A DNA stretch of 64,000 nt, taken from positions 1,240,001 through 1,304,000 of the forward strand of contig OY782499.1 of NCBI GenBank assembly GCA_963677815.1, read 5' to 3'. Of the stretch, positions 9,142-17,994 are shown one piece after another; position 1 is the stretch's first letter, and each line of letters starts with the position of its first letter. The DNA comes from JAEKNW01 sp963677815. GTDB taxonomy: Bacteria; Cloacimonadota; Cloacimonadia; Cloacimonadales; JAFGVF01. The translations under genes were made by a program, and so were the position numbers. The notes under the pieces are model-generated. The model worked only from the letters and a program-made list of their open reading frames with translations, was not told the DNA's origin and ran no database searches.

Positions 9142-9702
9142 ATGAATGTAATTCATAGTAAAACAGGCTGGATTGAAGTTATTACTGGCTCTATGTTTAG
9201 TGGTAAAACAGAAGAATTAATTCGTCGTATTCGTAGAGCTGAATATGCTAAACAGAAAGTTCAGATATTTAAGCCAAAGATAGATAATAGATATGAAGAT
9301 GATTATATCGTTTCTCATTCCATGATGAAAGCTCCTTCTACTAAGATTGAAGATATAAATGATGTTCTAGATTTTCTCGAAGAAGATACACAAGTAGTTG
9401 CTATCGATGAAGTTCAATTTTTCTCAGATGATGTAATCGATATTTGTAATAAATTAGCTGATGCTGGTAAAAGAGTTATTGTTGCAGGTTTAGACCAAGA
9501 TTATAAGGCTAAGCCTTTTGGTCCAATGCCCAAGCTATTAGCAGTAGCTGAATATATTACCAAGAACTCAGCAATTTGTGTCAAATGCGGTAATCCAGCG
9601 ACTAGAACTCAGAGATTAGTTAAAGATACAGATACTATCTTAGTTGGTTCTAAAGAAATTTATGAAGCTAGATGCCGTAATTGTCATGAGGTGCTTGATT
9701 AA
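9142..9702 (+). CDS. tdk: Thymidine kinase
   Basis: Type II thymidine kinase phosphorylates thymidine for salvage into dTTP. Visible are the P-loop GSMFSGKT (residues 16-23 from this start), the Walker B-like VVAIDEVQFF, the lasso region with a CVKCG...CRNCH zinc site, and the GLDQDYKAKPFGPM segment. ATG 9142 is preferred over an in-frame TTG at 9136, because the AGGAG at 9131-9135 is 6 bases from the ATG but touches the TTG. This gives 186 residues, normal for the family. The stop overlaps the next gene's ATG by one base, so translation is probably coupled. Confidence 0.95.
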   Translation: MNVIHSKTGWIEVITGSMFSGKTEELIRRIRRAEYAKQKVQIFKPKIDNRYEDDYIVSHSMMKAPSTKIEDINDVLDFLEEDTQVVAIDEVQFFSDDVIDICNKLADAGKRVIVAGLDQDYKAKPFGPMPKLLAVAEYITKNSAICVKCGNPATRTQRLVKDTDTILVGSKEIYEARCRNCHEVLD

Positions 9703-9974
9703 TGGCTAAAATTGTTTATTGGGCTCTAGTTATTTATGAATTTATAATAATTCTAGAAGTTTTTAAGAGCTTTTTAGTCTATTTTACTAGGAATAATAAA
9801 TTCTACTACTATATAAATAAACTTTCTTTTGTAGATTCATTAACTGCTCCCTACCTAAACATATTTCGCAAGCTACTGCCACCAATCAATGGTTTAGACT
9901 TCTCTCCTATGATTGGATTAGTTATTCTTCAAATTATCGAAAAAATAGTCTATACAAACTTAATTATTAACTGA
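9702..9974 (+). CDS. YggT family membrane protein
   Basis: Small integral membrane protein of 90 residues with two hydrophobic segments. The second half carries the YggT signature: LTAPYLNIFRKLLPPINGLDFSPMIGLVIL, where the PP-x-GGLDFSP loop is diagnostic (here PPINGLDFSP). YggT proteins are linked to envelope or division functions and K+ tolerance in some bacteria, but a precise role is not established. It overlaps tdk by one base and is followed 12 bases later by a DivIVA-domain gene, an arrangement common for yggT/divIVA neighbours. Confidence 0.85.
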   Translation: MAKIVYWALVIYEFIIILEVFKSFLVYFTRNNKFYYYINKLSFVDSLTAPYLNIFRKLLPPINGLDFSPMIGLVILQIIEKIVYTNLIIN

Positions 9975-9986
9975 TAAGGATTCACC

Positions 9987-10571
9987 ATGTCTATATCAAT
10001 TCCCCAAATTAGAGACAAAGAATTTTCTAAGACAGCTCTTGGCTATAATAAACGTGAAGTCAGAGAGTTTTTAGAATTTTTAGCAAATGAAATTTATCAA
10101 GAGAGAAATCAACAATTTCAGTCTAAAGAAAAAGAAACTAAAGAAAAGGAATATATTACTCATAAAGCAACTGAAGCATCCAAGGGCGTTGAAGAATTAA
10201 AACGTAGGGAAGAACTTATTCAAAAAACTCTACTTTTCGCAGAAAATGCTAAAGCTGAAATGATTAGTAATGCTAGGAAAGAGGCTGAAAATATTATTCG
10301 CGAAGCAGAAATCAAGGCCAAAAAAACCATAAATGAAGCCAGACACTATCTTAACCAGCTTGATTTCCAATATTTGAAACTTAAAGAAGAGAAAAGAATG
10401 TTTCTTTTACAAACAGCTTCCCAATTTAAAGCCTATCTTGATAGAATTGAAAAAGATCCTGCTATAGCTAGATTAAATGAAACTAGTGTGCAAGCAGAAA
10501 TGAAGAAAATAAAATCAGAAAATAACCCGCAGAAAGAGGAGAAAAATGAAGGAACAGATACAAAGAGCTAA
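9987..10571 (+). CDS. DivIVA-domain coiled-coil protein
   Basis: The N-terminus (SISIPQIRDKEFSKTALGYNKREVREFLEFL) fits the DivIVA fold: a short hydrophobic membrane-binding start followed by the GYN-x3-V-x2-FL motif. Residues 30-150 are charged, alanine/glutamate-rich coiled coil (AENAKAEMISNARKEAENIIREAEIKAKK). Proteins of this type mark curved membrane or poles and septum. The 194-residue length and tail without further domains are ordinary. Its last 26 bases overlap the next gene, so the two are translationally linked. Confidence 0.85.
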   Translation: MSISIPQIRDKEFSKTALGYNKREVREFLEFLANEIYQERNQQFQSKEKETKEKEYITHKATEASKGVEELKRREELIQKTLLFAENAKAEMISNARKEAENIIREAEIKAKKTINEARHYLNQLDFQYLKLKEEKRMFLLQTASQFKAYLDRIEKDPAIARLNETSVQAEMKKIKSENNPQKEEKNEGTDTKS

Positions 10572-11358
10572 AGAATATATCATTGAGAAAATTGGTTTAG
10601 GTTATGAAATAGGATTAATTTTAGGTACAGGTTTAAGCAACTTTGCTGATTATGTTACCGATAAAATTGTTATTCCTTATGAAGAAATACCAGGCTTTGT
10701 TAAATCCACAGCCCCTAGCCATAAAGGAAACTTAATTGCTGGTAAGCTTAATGGAAAGAAAGTTATTGTTTTACAGGGAAGATTTCATTATTATGAAGGC
10801 TACTCTATGGAACAAGTTGTCTTTCCAACAAGAGTGCTTAAGACACTTGGCATTCATACTTTGATTGTGACTAATGCTGCAGGCTCATTAAGAGAAGAGT
10901 TCAAGCCTGGCTCAATAATAATGTTAAAAGATCATATTAACTTTATGGGTACCAATCCTCTTATTGGACCAAACTATGAAGAATTTGGAGAAAGATTTGT
11001 TTCTATGCATGATACATACTGCGAAGAATACAGACAGAAAATGAAAATAGTTTCTTTAGATAATAAAATTAAATTATCTGAAGGCGTTTATGTAGCAGTA
11101 ACAGGTCCTAGCTTTGAAACCAAAGCAGAATGTCAGTTCTTTGCTAATATAGGTGGAGATTTAGTAGGAATGTCTACAGTCCCAGAAGTTATAACAGCTA
11201 TTCATTGTGGCTTGAAAGTTATGGCTTTTTCAATAGTCACTAACTACTCTAATCTTATTCAAAAAGATAAACACAGTCAAGAAGAGATTAGAGAAAATGC
11301 AGATACTGCAAAATCAAATTTAGAAAAACTGATTTCAGAGTTTGTTAAAGATATTTAA
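10546..11358 (+). CDS. punA: Purine nucleoside phosphorylase (trimeric type)
   Basis: Catalyses phosphorolysis of inosine/guanosine and deoxy forms to base plus (deoxy)ribose 1-phosphate. The 270-residue size fits low-molecular-mass trimeric PNP. Seen are GLILGTGLSNFAD (phosphate loop), GRFHYYEGY, TNAAGSL, KDHINFMGTNPLIGPN and the active-site stretch VTGPSFETKAE with GMSTVPE. The start ATG lies inside the end of the DivIVA-domain gene with AAAGAGGAGAAA as ribosome site. It works in the same salvage network as tdk, the fused deoxynucleoside kinase and the BMP-type lipoprotein of this window. Confidence 0.93.
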   Translation: MKEQIQRAKEYIIEKIGLGYEIGLILGTGLSNFADYVTDKIVIPYEEIPGFVKSTAPSHKGNLIAGKLNGKKVIVLQGRFHYYEGYSMEQVVFPTRVLKTLGIHTLIVTNAAGSLREEFKPGSIIMLKDHINFMGTNPLIGPNYEEFGERFVSMHDTYCEEYRQKMKIVSLDNKIKLSEGVYVAVTGPSFETKAECQFFANIGGDLVGMSTVPEVITAIHCGLKVMAFSIVTNYSNLIQKDKHSQEEIRENADTAKSNLEKLISEFVKDI

Positions 11359-11362
11359 ATCA

Positions 11363-11391
11363 TTGACAGAATTATAAAATCAAAATAAATA
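11363..11391 (+). promoter_or_regulatory. Sigma-70-type promoter for the dksA-lspA operon
   Basis: TTGACA (11363-11368), a 17-base spacer and TAAATA (11386-11391) stand 31 bases before the DksA-type gene. The promoter is in the 63-base gap after punA, indicating a new transcription unit. Confidence 0.6.
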
Positions 11392-11421
11392 TTATTTCTA
11401 GGAAAAAGCGGAGAAATTCTT

Positions 11422-11832
11422 ATGTCAGATAAAATGTTAACTAAAGAAGAATTAAAAGAATGTGAAGAGAAATTGTTAAAAGAAAGGCAGAAAAGTCTTG
11501 ACTATATTAACAAACTCAATGAAAATCAAAAAGATAGTGTGAGAGAAAGTTCAGGTGATGCATCAGCTTATGCAATTCACCAAGCTGATCACGGTTCAGA
11601 TACTTACTATAGAGAAAATCAAGTGCTGATGATGGAAAAAGAACATCAACATCTTAAAAGTTTAAACGCTGCTTTAAAAAGAATTTACGATGGTACTTAT
11701 GGTATTTGTGAAATCTGTGGTAAACGAATTCAAGAAAAGAGATTAGAATACGTACCTCACGCAACTCACTGTATAGAATGTCGTTCAGCAGAAGATGAAA
11801 AGAAGAAGAAAAAGAATAGGAATAAGAAATAA
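11422..11832 (+). CDS. TraR/DksA-type zinc finger protein
   Basis: A 136-residue protein with an N-terminal helical part rich in Glu/Lys and a C4 zinc finger near the end: CEICGKRI...CIEC. The spacing CxxC-x17-CxxC matches the DksA/TraR family. A polar region with DHGSD (residues 53-57) precedes the finger, as in DksA-like proteins of Firmicutes type (YteA-like). Members bind RNA polymerase and modulate stringent-response genes, but this one lacks an obvious DxxDxA coiled-coil tip, so DksA function is not certain. It overlaps lspA by one base, a frequent pairing. Confidence 0.85.
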   Translation: MSDKMLTKEELKECEEKLLKERQKSLDYINKLNENQKDSVRESSGDASAYAIHQADHGSDTYYRENQVLMMEKEHQHLKSLNAALKRIYDGTYGICEICGKRIQEKRLEYVPHATHCIECRSAEDEKKKKKNRNKK

Positions 11833-12347
11833 TGAAAGAAAGCTGGAAATATTTCCTGATTTCATTAATTATCATAGTTATTGACCAAATCTCTAAATAT
11901 CTGGTAAGACTTAAATTACCCTTATATGAGTCTCTTGAGATTTTTGGAGATTACTTCAAATTAACTCATGTTGAAAATCATGGAGCAGCATTTAGTCTAT
12001 CTTTAGGAGATTATTCAAGATGGATATTTATTGCTTTGACCCTTGTTCTATCTCTTGTTTTTGTCTTTATGATAATTAAACAATCAAAGTTTCAGAAATT
12101 ATATTATAGTTTCATTTTGGGTGGAGCTCTTGGTAACTTGATAGATAGAATAATCTTTGGAAAAGTGACAGATTTTTTAGATAGTCTTTATCCAAGAATT
12201 CCTTCAGAATGGAATTTCTTCTATTCTTTTGATAGATGGCCAACTTTTAATGTAGCTGATTCAATGATTGTTATAGGTATGATTCTATTTGCTTTTGATG
12301 CAATAGTTTTTGAAAATAAACGAAAAAAATCCCTTGAGGAGGCATAA
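11832..12347 (+). CDS. lspA: Lipoprotein signal peptidase (signal peptidase II)
   Basis: Aspartic membrane protease that removes signal peptides from diacylglyceryl-modified prolipoproteins. Four hydrophobic segments are visible in 171 residues. Conserved motifs: NHGAAFSL, GGALGNLIDRIIFGKVTDFLD (first catalytic Asp in NLIDR) and FNVADS (second catalytic Asp). Start and stop each overlap the neighbouring genes by one base, so it belongs to the dksA-lspA-envelope gene operon. Likely clients in this window include the BMP-type and alkaline phosphatase lipoproteins. Confidence 0.96.
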   Translation: MKESWKYFLISLIIIVIDQISKYLVRLKLPLYESLEIFGDYFKLTHVENHGAAFSLSLGDYSRWIFIALTLVLSLVFVFMIIKQSKFQKLYYSFILGGALGNLIDRIIFGKVTDFLDSLYPRIPSEWNFFYSFDRWPTFNVADSMIVIGMILFAFDAIVFENKRKKSLEEA

Positions 12348-13756
12348 TGCCAAAAAAAGTAATTATAATATTTTTCTTAGTAGCTTTATTCCAAGTTGCT
12401 TTTGGACAAACAATAAGTGAAATACAGCAAACTACAGTTGCCGGAGATGATGGCACTTATCCTTCAACTATGCTAGGACAAGAAGTGACAATCTCACCTG
12501 TTACTATTGCTGGTAAAGGATTCAATGGCTCAGATAATAATTTATTCGCCTTTGATTTGAATCCTGGAATTTGGAATGGAATCTATTTAAATAATGCTAA
12601 TGGCGTAATTAATGAATATGCGATGGTTTCTATTACAGGAACTGTTGCCGAAAATAATGGTATGACTGAACTAGTAAATCCTACTATTAGTCAGCTTAAT
12701 CCAGGTCCTTATGGTGTTACTGCTAATCTAATTACAATTCCTAATGTTAATGACCATACAATTGCAGAACAATATGAATCATCTTATGTTAAAATCAATA
12801 ATTTAGTTTATTCAGGTAATAATGAAGGTGATTATTGGTTGGTTGAAGATGGTGATGAAAATATCGTTAGAATTGGTTCTGGTCTCTATACAGCAAATCC
12901 TGAAGTCGGTGATGAATTTGGTTCTATCTCTGGTATCTTAGTCTATGATGGTAATAACTTTGTTATCCATCCTATGAATGAAGGGGATATTGTAGCTAGT
13001 ACTCCTGCTACTTTGACAGTTGCTTCTGAATATGAGAAAATAGGTTCAAAATTGTATGTTCATGTTAGTTCTAGCAATATTAAAGATTATTGGGGTCTTA
13101 CAGGTTTTTCCTTTAATTTCACATTTGCTGATGAATTTTTAGCATATCATTCTAATGAAGTTGCTTTAGAGGGTATTGGTGAACCTATGCCTATAGCAGA
13201 TGAAAGTAATGAAGATGGTATTTATACTATTAATTTTGATCCTGGTGTAGAATTTCCAAGTTATAACTCACCAATTTTAGTAACTCTCATTTTTGATATT
13301 AAAGAGTATGGGGTTGCTTCAGTTAATTTCAGTAATTTTTCATTCTCTGATAATAACTCAAATACATGGAACATAAGTGATTTATCTAATCTTAATGTAT
13401 CTTTCAATAATACTTATAATGATAAAGATGCTTATTTATCTATTAGGAATGCTAGAAGTGATAAGAATATCTTCAATCCTTACCAAAACGATAGGTTAAC
13501 TATTAAATATGGTTTTAAACCAGGCTATAGCACAAAGACTATTGTTAGAATTTATGATTTGAAAGGAAGATTAATTTATACTCCTGTAAATAAAGTTCAT
13601 AGTGGTTTAGGAGAATTTATTTGGGATGGTAGAGATAAAAACCGTGAATTAGTTGATATTGGAACTTACATCTGTCAAGTTGAGGTTGTGATTAGAGAAA
13701 ACGGTGATAAATATATAACTGACCAACCAATAGTTGTTGCTGGACAGCTTAAATAG
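12347..13756 (+). CDS. Secreted protein with cohesin-like and C-terminal sorting-type domain
   Basis: 469 residues beginning with a signal peptide (MPKKVIIIFFLVALFQVAFG). Residues about 25-215 look like an OB-fold/DUF5689-type region (TISEIQQ, VTITG-like, YVKINNLVYSG). Residues about 220-350 resemble a cohesin-type beta sandwich (LTVASEYEKIGSKLYVHV...GLTGFSFNFTF). The last ~100 residues are FlgD-like Ig (TIVRIYDLKGRLIY, GEFIWDGRDKNRELVDIGTYIC). The end, QPIVVAGQLK, differs from the usual basic KMILMK tail. The function is unknown; an extracellular or surface role is inferred. It is coupled to lspA by a one-base overlap. Confidence 0.7.
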   Translation: MPKKVIIIFFLVALFQVAFGQTISEIQQTTVAGDDGTYPSTMLGQEVTISPVTIAGKGFNGSDNNLFAFDLNPGIWNGIYLNNANGVINEYAMVSITGTVAENNGMTELVNPTISQLNPGPYGVTANLITIPNVNDHTIAEQYESSYVKINNLVYSGNNEGDYWLVEDGDENIVRIGSGLYTANPEVGDEFGSISGILVYDGNNFVIHPMNEGDIVASTPATLTVASEYEKIGSKLYVHVSSSNIKDYWGLTGFSFNFTFADEFLAYHSNEVALEGIGEPMPIADESNEDGIYTINFDPGVEFPSYNSPILVTLIFDIKEYGVASVNFSNFSFSDNNSNTWNISDLSNLNVSFNNTYNDKDAYLSIRNARSDKNIFNPYQNDRLTIKYGFKPGYSTKTIVRIYDLKGRLIYTPVNKVHSGLGEFIWDGRDKNRELVDIGTYICQVEVVIRENGDKYITDQPIVVAGQLK

Positions 13757-13765
13757 GGAGTATCA

Positions 13766-14614
13766 ATGAAAAAAATATTACTTATAACTATCTTAATTTC
13801 TCTTGTTGCTTTAAACTTGAATGCTGTATTTGAAAGCTATCCAACTTCAGCAAGAGCTCGTGGTATGGCTGATGCTTTTAACACTCTATCAGATGACTCT
13901 GATGCTACTTTCTATAACCCAGCTGGTTTAGATGAAGCTGATAACCAATTCAATTTTAATATGGTTGATCTTTATGGAAGTAAGTATTTAAGAGTAGGTG
14001 CTTTCTCAGCTTCTTATAGATTTTCACCAATATATGGTGTTATCGGACTAGCTGGTAAACAGTTAGGTGTTGAGTATGAAGACACTGACCTTAGCACAGA
14101 AACTACTCTTTCCCTGTCTCATTCGTTTAAACTTATGAAGGATATTCATAGTTCTCTTGCTTTTGGTTATGCCCTTAATATGTACCAACTTGAGTTTGCT
14201 GATGATTTTGGTAAAGATACTGCTATAGGTTTAAATGTTGGAGCTATAGCTACAATGCATCAAAGAACTAAGATTTCATTTACTATACATAATATTAACA
14301 ATCCTAATATGGGTGAAGATGAAGAGTATGAACTACCAAGAAAAATGGTTACTGGTCTTGCTTACCAACCTTACTATGGAGTTATTACAACTTTAGAACT
14401 TACTAAAGAACTCAAGGGTGATACCTCTGTTGCTGCTGGTATTGAATACACTCTCTTAGAATCAATGAAACTAAGAGCTGGTGTTCATAACAATCCTGCA
14501 GTTTATTCTGCTGGTCTTGGTTTTAATGTTAAAGGTATGTTGGTCGATTATGGCTTTACTTATCATTCAGACTTAGATCCTACTCATCATTTCCAAGTCG
14601 GATATAGATTCTAA
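13766..14614 (+). CDS. PorV/UPF0164-like outer membrane beta-barrel protein
   Basis: 282 residues with a signal peptide ending at LNLNA. The mature start (SYPTSARARGMADAFNTLSDDSDATFYNPAGL) matches the FadL-like PorV/PorQ/UPF0164 group, where an 'ATFYNPAGL' motif follows the N-terminal hatch. Alternating strands run to a terminal aromatic residue (FQVGYRF), typical of outer-membrane barrels. PorV-type proteins shuttle cargo in type IX secretion, but this protein is shorter than PorV and may be a general barrel. It lies 9 bases after the preceding secreted-protein gene. Confidence 0.7.
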   Translation: MKKILLITILISLVALNLNAVFESYPTSARARGMADAFNTLSDDSDATFYNPAGLDEADNQFNFNMVDLYGSKYLRVGAFSASYRFSPIYGVIGLAGKQLGVEYEDTDLSTETTLSLSHSFKLMKDIHSSLAFGYALNMYQLEFADDFGKDTAIGLNVGAIATMHQRTKISFTIHNINNPNMGEDEEYELPRKMVTGLAYQPYYGVITTLELTKELKGDTSVAAGIEYTLLESMKLRAGVHNNPAVYSAGLGFNVKGMLVDYGFTYHSDLDPTHHFQVGYRF

Positions 14615-14626
14615 TAAGAGGTAATA

Positions 14627-14941
14627 ATGAAGAGAAAAGACAAGGAAAATAACCAAGATAATATGAATAATGGTTCTTTTATTCCATCAATTATTTCCAA
14701 GTTACTTTTTGATGGTTTTCAAAATTGGATTAGAGATTATCAACATAATAGAAATATCAAAAAACATGACATAGTTGAGGAAAAACTTGTTCTTGTAGAA
14801 AATCTTCAACTTAAACTAGATAAAAGAGTTAAAGAAAACAAATATAAAATTGATGCTTTGAGAGTTCTTCTCATCATGAGTATGGTAATGAATTTTGTAT
14901 TCTTTGCTGTACTTCTAATATTTTTAATATTAATGTACTAA
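14627..14941 (+). CDS. Small protein with C-terminal membrane anchor
   Basis: 104 residues, not recognised. The first 75 are polar and basic with a probable amphipathic helix (HDIVEEKLVLVENLQLKLDKRVKENKYK). The last ~25 form one strong transmembrane segment (VLLIMSMVMNFVFFAVLLIFLILMY), giving a tail-anchored layout. It is the last gene of the dksA-lspA operon, 12 bases after the barrel gene and followed by a terminator. A ribosome site AGAGGTAATA precedes the ATG. Confidence 0.6.
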   Translation: MKRKDKENNQDNMNNGSFIPSIISKLLFDGFQNWIRDYQHNRNIKKHDIVEEKLVLVENLQLKLDKRVKENKYKIDALRVLLIMSMVMNFVFFAVLLIFLILMY

Positions 14942-14960
14942 ATATAAAATATTCTAATTA

Positions 14961-14990
14961 AGAGCTTTGGCACTTGTCAAAGCTCTTTCT
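14961..14990 (+). terminator. Terminator of the dksA-lspA operon
   Basis: AGAGCTTTG-GCACTTGT-CAAAGCTCT is a perfect 9-bp stem followed by TTCT, 20 bases after the stop codon. Confidence 0.75.
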
Positions 14991-15020
14991 AGTTTGTCCT
15001 AAAGACCTAAATTATATTTC

Positions 15021-15078
15021 CTTGATTGTTACTCTCTCAATAGTATTCCAATGATTTATAGTGAGAGTAACAATAAAG
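15021..15078. repeat. Family C 58-bp hairpin repeat, copy 2
   Basis: CTTGATTGTTACTCTCTCAA...GTGAGAGTAACAATAAAG, closely similar to the copy at 899-956. It is followed at 15115-15165 by a CCCCCTCAAAGAAGGGG repeat unit. Confidence 0.7.
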
Positions 15079-15189
15079 AGACTGTGAAAGATTCTTTCTT
15101 ACTTCATTAGGCTAAAAAGGAATCACCCCATGTATCCCCCTCAAAGAAGGGGATTTCGCTAGAATAATCTACACTCTTCAATAAAGTTC

Positions 15190-15460
15190 GGCTCTCTCCA
15201 AAGTAGAGTGGGTTGGTTTTATCATGAAACTTGTTTTTACTGGAAAGAGATGTTAACATCATCAAATAAATCAATATGTTATCGCCCTTCCAGGGCTAAG
15301 ATAATTTTTGGTTTCATATATACAGGGTCTAACGAACCCTGCCTATTAGATGGCATCCCTACGGGATTAAAAGTGAATTTCATTACTTAAATAGAATCTA
15401 TCTTTGTTAATCTTTTACTACAATATTTATGATGTTACCCACTCTACTTTGGAGTGAACC
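15190..15460 (+). mobile_element. Family D element with terminal inverted repeats
   Basis: The left end GGCTCTCTCCAAAGTAGAG is matched in inverse orientation by CTCTACTTTGGAGTGAACC at the right end, 271 bp in total. The interior has a CGCCCTTCCAGGGC palindrome, a CAGGGTCTAACGAACCCTG hairpin and CATCCCTACGGG. The right 180 bases match 690-870. No transposase is encoded; an apparent 60-codon frame inside is not coding. It fills most of the 614-base gap before the phosphotransacylase genes. Confidence 0.65.
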
Positions 15461-15555
15461 CCTGTATAATCAGTGATAACATTTATACTTTATTCTTGAC
15501 ATATAACTTAAGAATGAAAAATTAATTAAAATGCTAAAAAAAGTGGAGGAAATCA

Positions 15556-16458
15556 ATGTCAATTACCAAACTTGATCAAATGTTTGATTCTTTAAGAAGT
15601 AAGAAAAAGAAGCGATTAGTGGGAGCATATACTGTTGATAGTCATTCAATTGGAGCTATCAGTAAAGCAATAGACTTAGGAATAGTAGATGCAACTTTAA
15701 TTGGAAACAGTGATTTAATTAAAGCAACTTGCCAAGCAGAGAATATTGATGTTAATAAATTTGAGATTATAGATGAAAAAGTAGATTCAAAAGCTGCTCA
15801 AAAAGCCTGTATGTACATTAGAGAGGGCAAAGGTGATCTCATTATGAAAGGCTTATTAGGAACAGATACTTATATGAGGGCCTTGCTGAATAAAGAGACA
15901 GGTCTTGTTCCTAAAGGTTCTATGCTGTCTCATATCACAGTTATGGAAATTCCAAGTTATGAAAAATTGCTTGTAGTTTCTGATGTAGCAATTATTCCTC
16001 TACCAGATTTAAAACAGAAGATTGGTATTACTAATAATATCATAAAAACTTGCAAAGCTCTTGATATTGAAACCCCAAAGGTTTCTATCCTAGCTTCTTC
16101 TGAATCAGCAACCGACAAAATAGTAGCTAATGCTGATGCAGCTATTATTACTAAGATGGCAGAACGAGGCCAGATTAAAGGTGCCTTTGTTGATGGACCA
16201 CTTTCCTTAGATTTATCAATAGATCAAGAAGCTGTTGCTATTAAGAAATTCCAGTCACCTGTTGCTGGTCAAGCTGATGGTATTGTATTCCCTAATATCG
16301 AATCAGGAAATGTTTTTTATAAGACAGTAACTAAGTTAGTTAAGGCAGAATTAGCAGCTATGGTTTGTGGAGCATCCTGTCCTGCTATCCTTTCTTCTCG
16401 TGGTGATACAGAACAAACAAAACTATACTCAATTGCCTTGGCAGCTCTTCTAGCATAA
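15556..16458 (+). CDS. Phosphate acetyl/butyryltransferase family protein, copy 1
   Basis: 300 residues of the PTA_PTB fold, which transfers acyl groups between CoA and phosphate. Signatures: GDLIMKGLLGTDTYMRALLNKETGLVPKG, HITVMEIP, LLVVSDVAIIPLPDLKQKIGI, FVDGPLSLDLSIDQEA and the C-terminal GGA-like AMVCGASCPAILSSRGDT. The ~300-residue length and N-terminal layout resemble phosphate butyryltransferase (Ptb) more than Pta. A good ribosome site (GTGGAGGAAATC) precedes ATG. A closely related gene follows 18 bases downstream. No butyrate or acetate kinase is in the window, so the substrate is open. Confidence 0.8.
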   Translation: MSITKLDQMFDSLRSKKKKRLVGAYTVDSHSIGAISKAIDLGIVDATLIGNSDLIKATCQAENIDVNKFEIIDEKVDSKAAQKACMYIREGKGDLIMKGLLGTDTYMRALLNKETGLVPKGSMLSHITVMEIPSYEKLLVVSDVAIIPLPDLKQKIGITNNIIKTCKALDIETPKVSILASSESATDKIVANADAAIITKMAERGQIKGAFVDGPLSLDLSIDQEAVAIKKFQSPVAGQADGIVFPNIESGNVFYKTVTKLVKAELAAMVCGASCPAILSSRGDTEQTKLYSIALAALLA

Positions 16459-16476
16459 GAATAAGGACGCTTCAAA

Positions 16477-17379
16477 ATGATAAAAAATCTAGACCAAATG
16501 GTTGCCCAGGTTAAGAAATTAGGAAAGAAATTTAAGATTGCTGTAGCTTATGCTCAGGATTCAAATACCATTGGTGCTATTGCTCAAGCTATTAATGATG
16601 GTTTCATAGAAGCAATTATGATTGGTGACCAAGCTAAGATTATTGAAGTTGCTAAGCAGGCAGATATAAATCCTAATATCTTTCAAATTATTGATATTAA
16701 AGATGAAATAGCTTCCATTGAAAAAGCAGTTGAAATGGTTAGAAATGACCAAGCTGATGTTCTTATGAAAGGTCTTTGTGGCACTGATAAATTCCTAAGA
16801 GGAGTAATTAATAAAGAAAAGGGACTATTACCTCCTAAAGCAACTATGACCTATGTTTGTGCTTTAGAAATCCCTAAATACCATAAGTTACTATTTGTTA
16901 CAGATACTGCTGTTTTACCTTTCCCTGATTTAAAACAGAAGACTGCTATGCTTAATTACTCTGTAGCTATGGCTCATAGATTTGGTATTGAAATGCCTAA
17001 AGTTGCTCTTATTTCTGCTGCTGAAAAAGTTAGTCCTCACTTTGAATCACATAATGATTACACTCAACTTTGTATGATGGCTCAAAGAGGTCAGATTAAA
17101 AACTGTATTGTTGATGGGCCTTTAGATATCTTCTTAGCTTGTGATCAGGAAAGTGTTAAGATAAAAGGTGTAGCAACTCCTATTAATGGTGATGCAGATG
17201 TTTTACTTTTCCCTTCTTTGGAAGCATGTAATTCTTTCTACAAAGGGCAAATGTTATGGGGTGGAGCAGAGTTAGCTGGACTTATTCAAGGTACTACTAA
17301 ACCTGTAGTAGTTATGTCACGTTCAGAATCACCAAAATCTAAATATTACTGTATTGCTTTATCTTGTTTAATGGTGTAA
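16477..17379 (+). CDS. Phosphate acetyl/butyryltransferase family protein, copy 2
   Basis: Tandem paralogue of the preceding gene, also 300 residues, aligned from end to end: ADVLMKGLCGTDKFLRGVINKEKGLLPPKA, LLFVTDTAVLPFPDLKQKTAM, IVDGPLDIFLACDQESVKIKG, GGAELAGLIQGTTKPVVVMSRSES. Divergence is substantial, so the duplication is old and the two may form a heteromer or use different acyl-CoAs. The spacing of 18 bases implies one transcript. The stop codon is only 19 bases from a family A element, with no visible terminator between. Confidence 0.8.
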   Translation: MIKNLDQMVAQVKKLGKKFKIAVAYAQDSNTIGAIAQAINDGFIEAIMIGDQAKIIEVAKQADINPNIFQIIDIKDEIASIEKAVEMVRNDQADVLMKGLCGTDKFLRGVINKEKGLLPPKATMTYVCALEIPKYHKLLFVTDTAVLPFPDLKQKTAMLNYSVAMAHRFGIEMPKVALISAAEKVSPHFESHNDYTQLCMMAQRGQIKNCIVDGPLDIFLACDQESVKIKGVATPINGDADVLLFPSLEACNSFYKGQMLWGGAELAGLIQGTTKPVVVMSRSESPKSKYYCIALSCLMV

Positions 17380-17398
17380 GAAAAAGTTGAAAATACTA

Positions 17399-17865
17399 GG
17401 CTCAAGTTCAAGTCTGGTGGAAATTATGTTGCATTATTTTGCACTAGATATTGTATTACAGTAGTTTACGGATTATAAGTTACTATTGATAGTATTATTT
17501 TAGCAGAATAAGACATAATCCTGAAAGGATAGGTCTTATATCCCTAAAGGGGATTAATAGTTTCGCCCAGGGTAAAATCCTGAAGGGATTGCAACCCTGG
17601 GTAATGATGTATATAAAAAGCCTAACCCTGTAAGGGTTTAATAAAAACATATATACCAATGGTTTAATATTATAATTAGTTACCATTATATTAAACCCTT
17701 ACAGGGTTAGGTCGTAATTTTGGATATTGTTCCTGGGGTGACGATCCTTATAGGATCTTACCCCAGGCTAAATTATTAATCCCTTTCAGGGATACTTTGG
17801 ATAATCACACTAATGATAAAATTTTACATTTATTAAATTTTTTCCACCAGAATTGAACTTGAGCC
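17399..17865 (+). mobile_element. Family A MITE-like element, copy 2
   Basis: 467 bp, nearly identical to 1001-1468, same orientation. It starts GGCTCAAGTTCAAGTCTGG and ends with GAATTGAACTTGAGCC, one mismatch from the consensus terminus. Flanks are AAATACTA and TTTTCTTT, so no target duplication remains. The rest of this 615-base gap (17866-17994) is non-coding. Confidence 0.85.
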
Positions 17866-17994
17866 TTTTCTTTCTTCTCTCTCTTTTTGCTTTTAGCAAA
17901 AATTAATACGAGAAATTCGTCTTAATTCGTGTCAATTCGTGTAAAGAATCTTCTTTCACTCCGTCTCAACGGATAGGTAACTTACCATTGAAAT

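Noticed and set aside
1097..17686. Near-identical 63-codon minus-strand frames at 1097-1288 and 17495-17686
   Set aside because: They lie wholly inside family A elements and are identical because the element is; no ribosome site or protein features.
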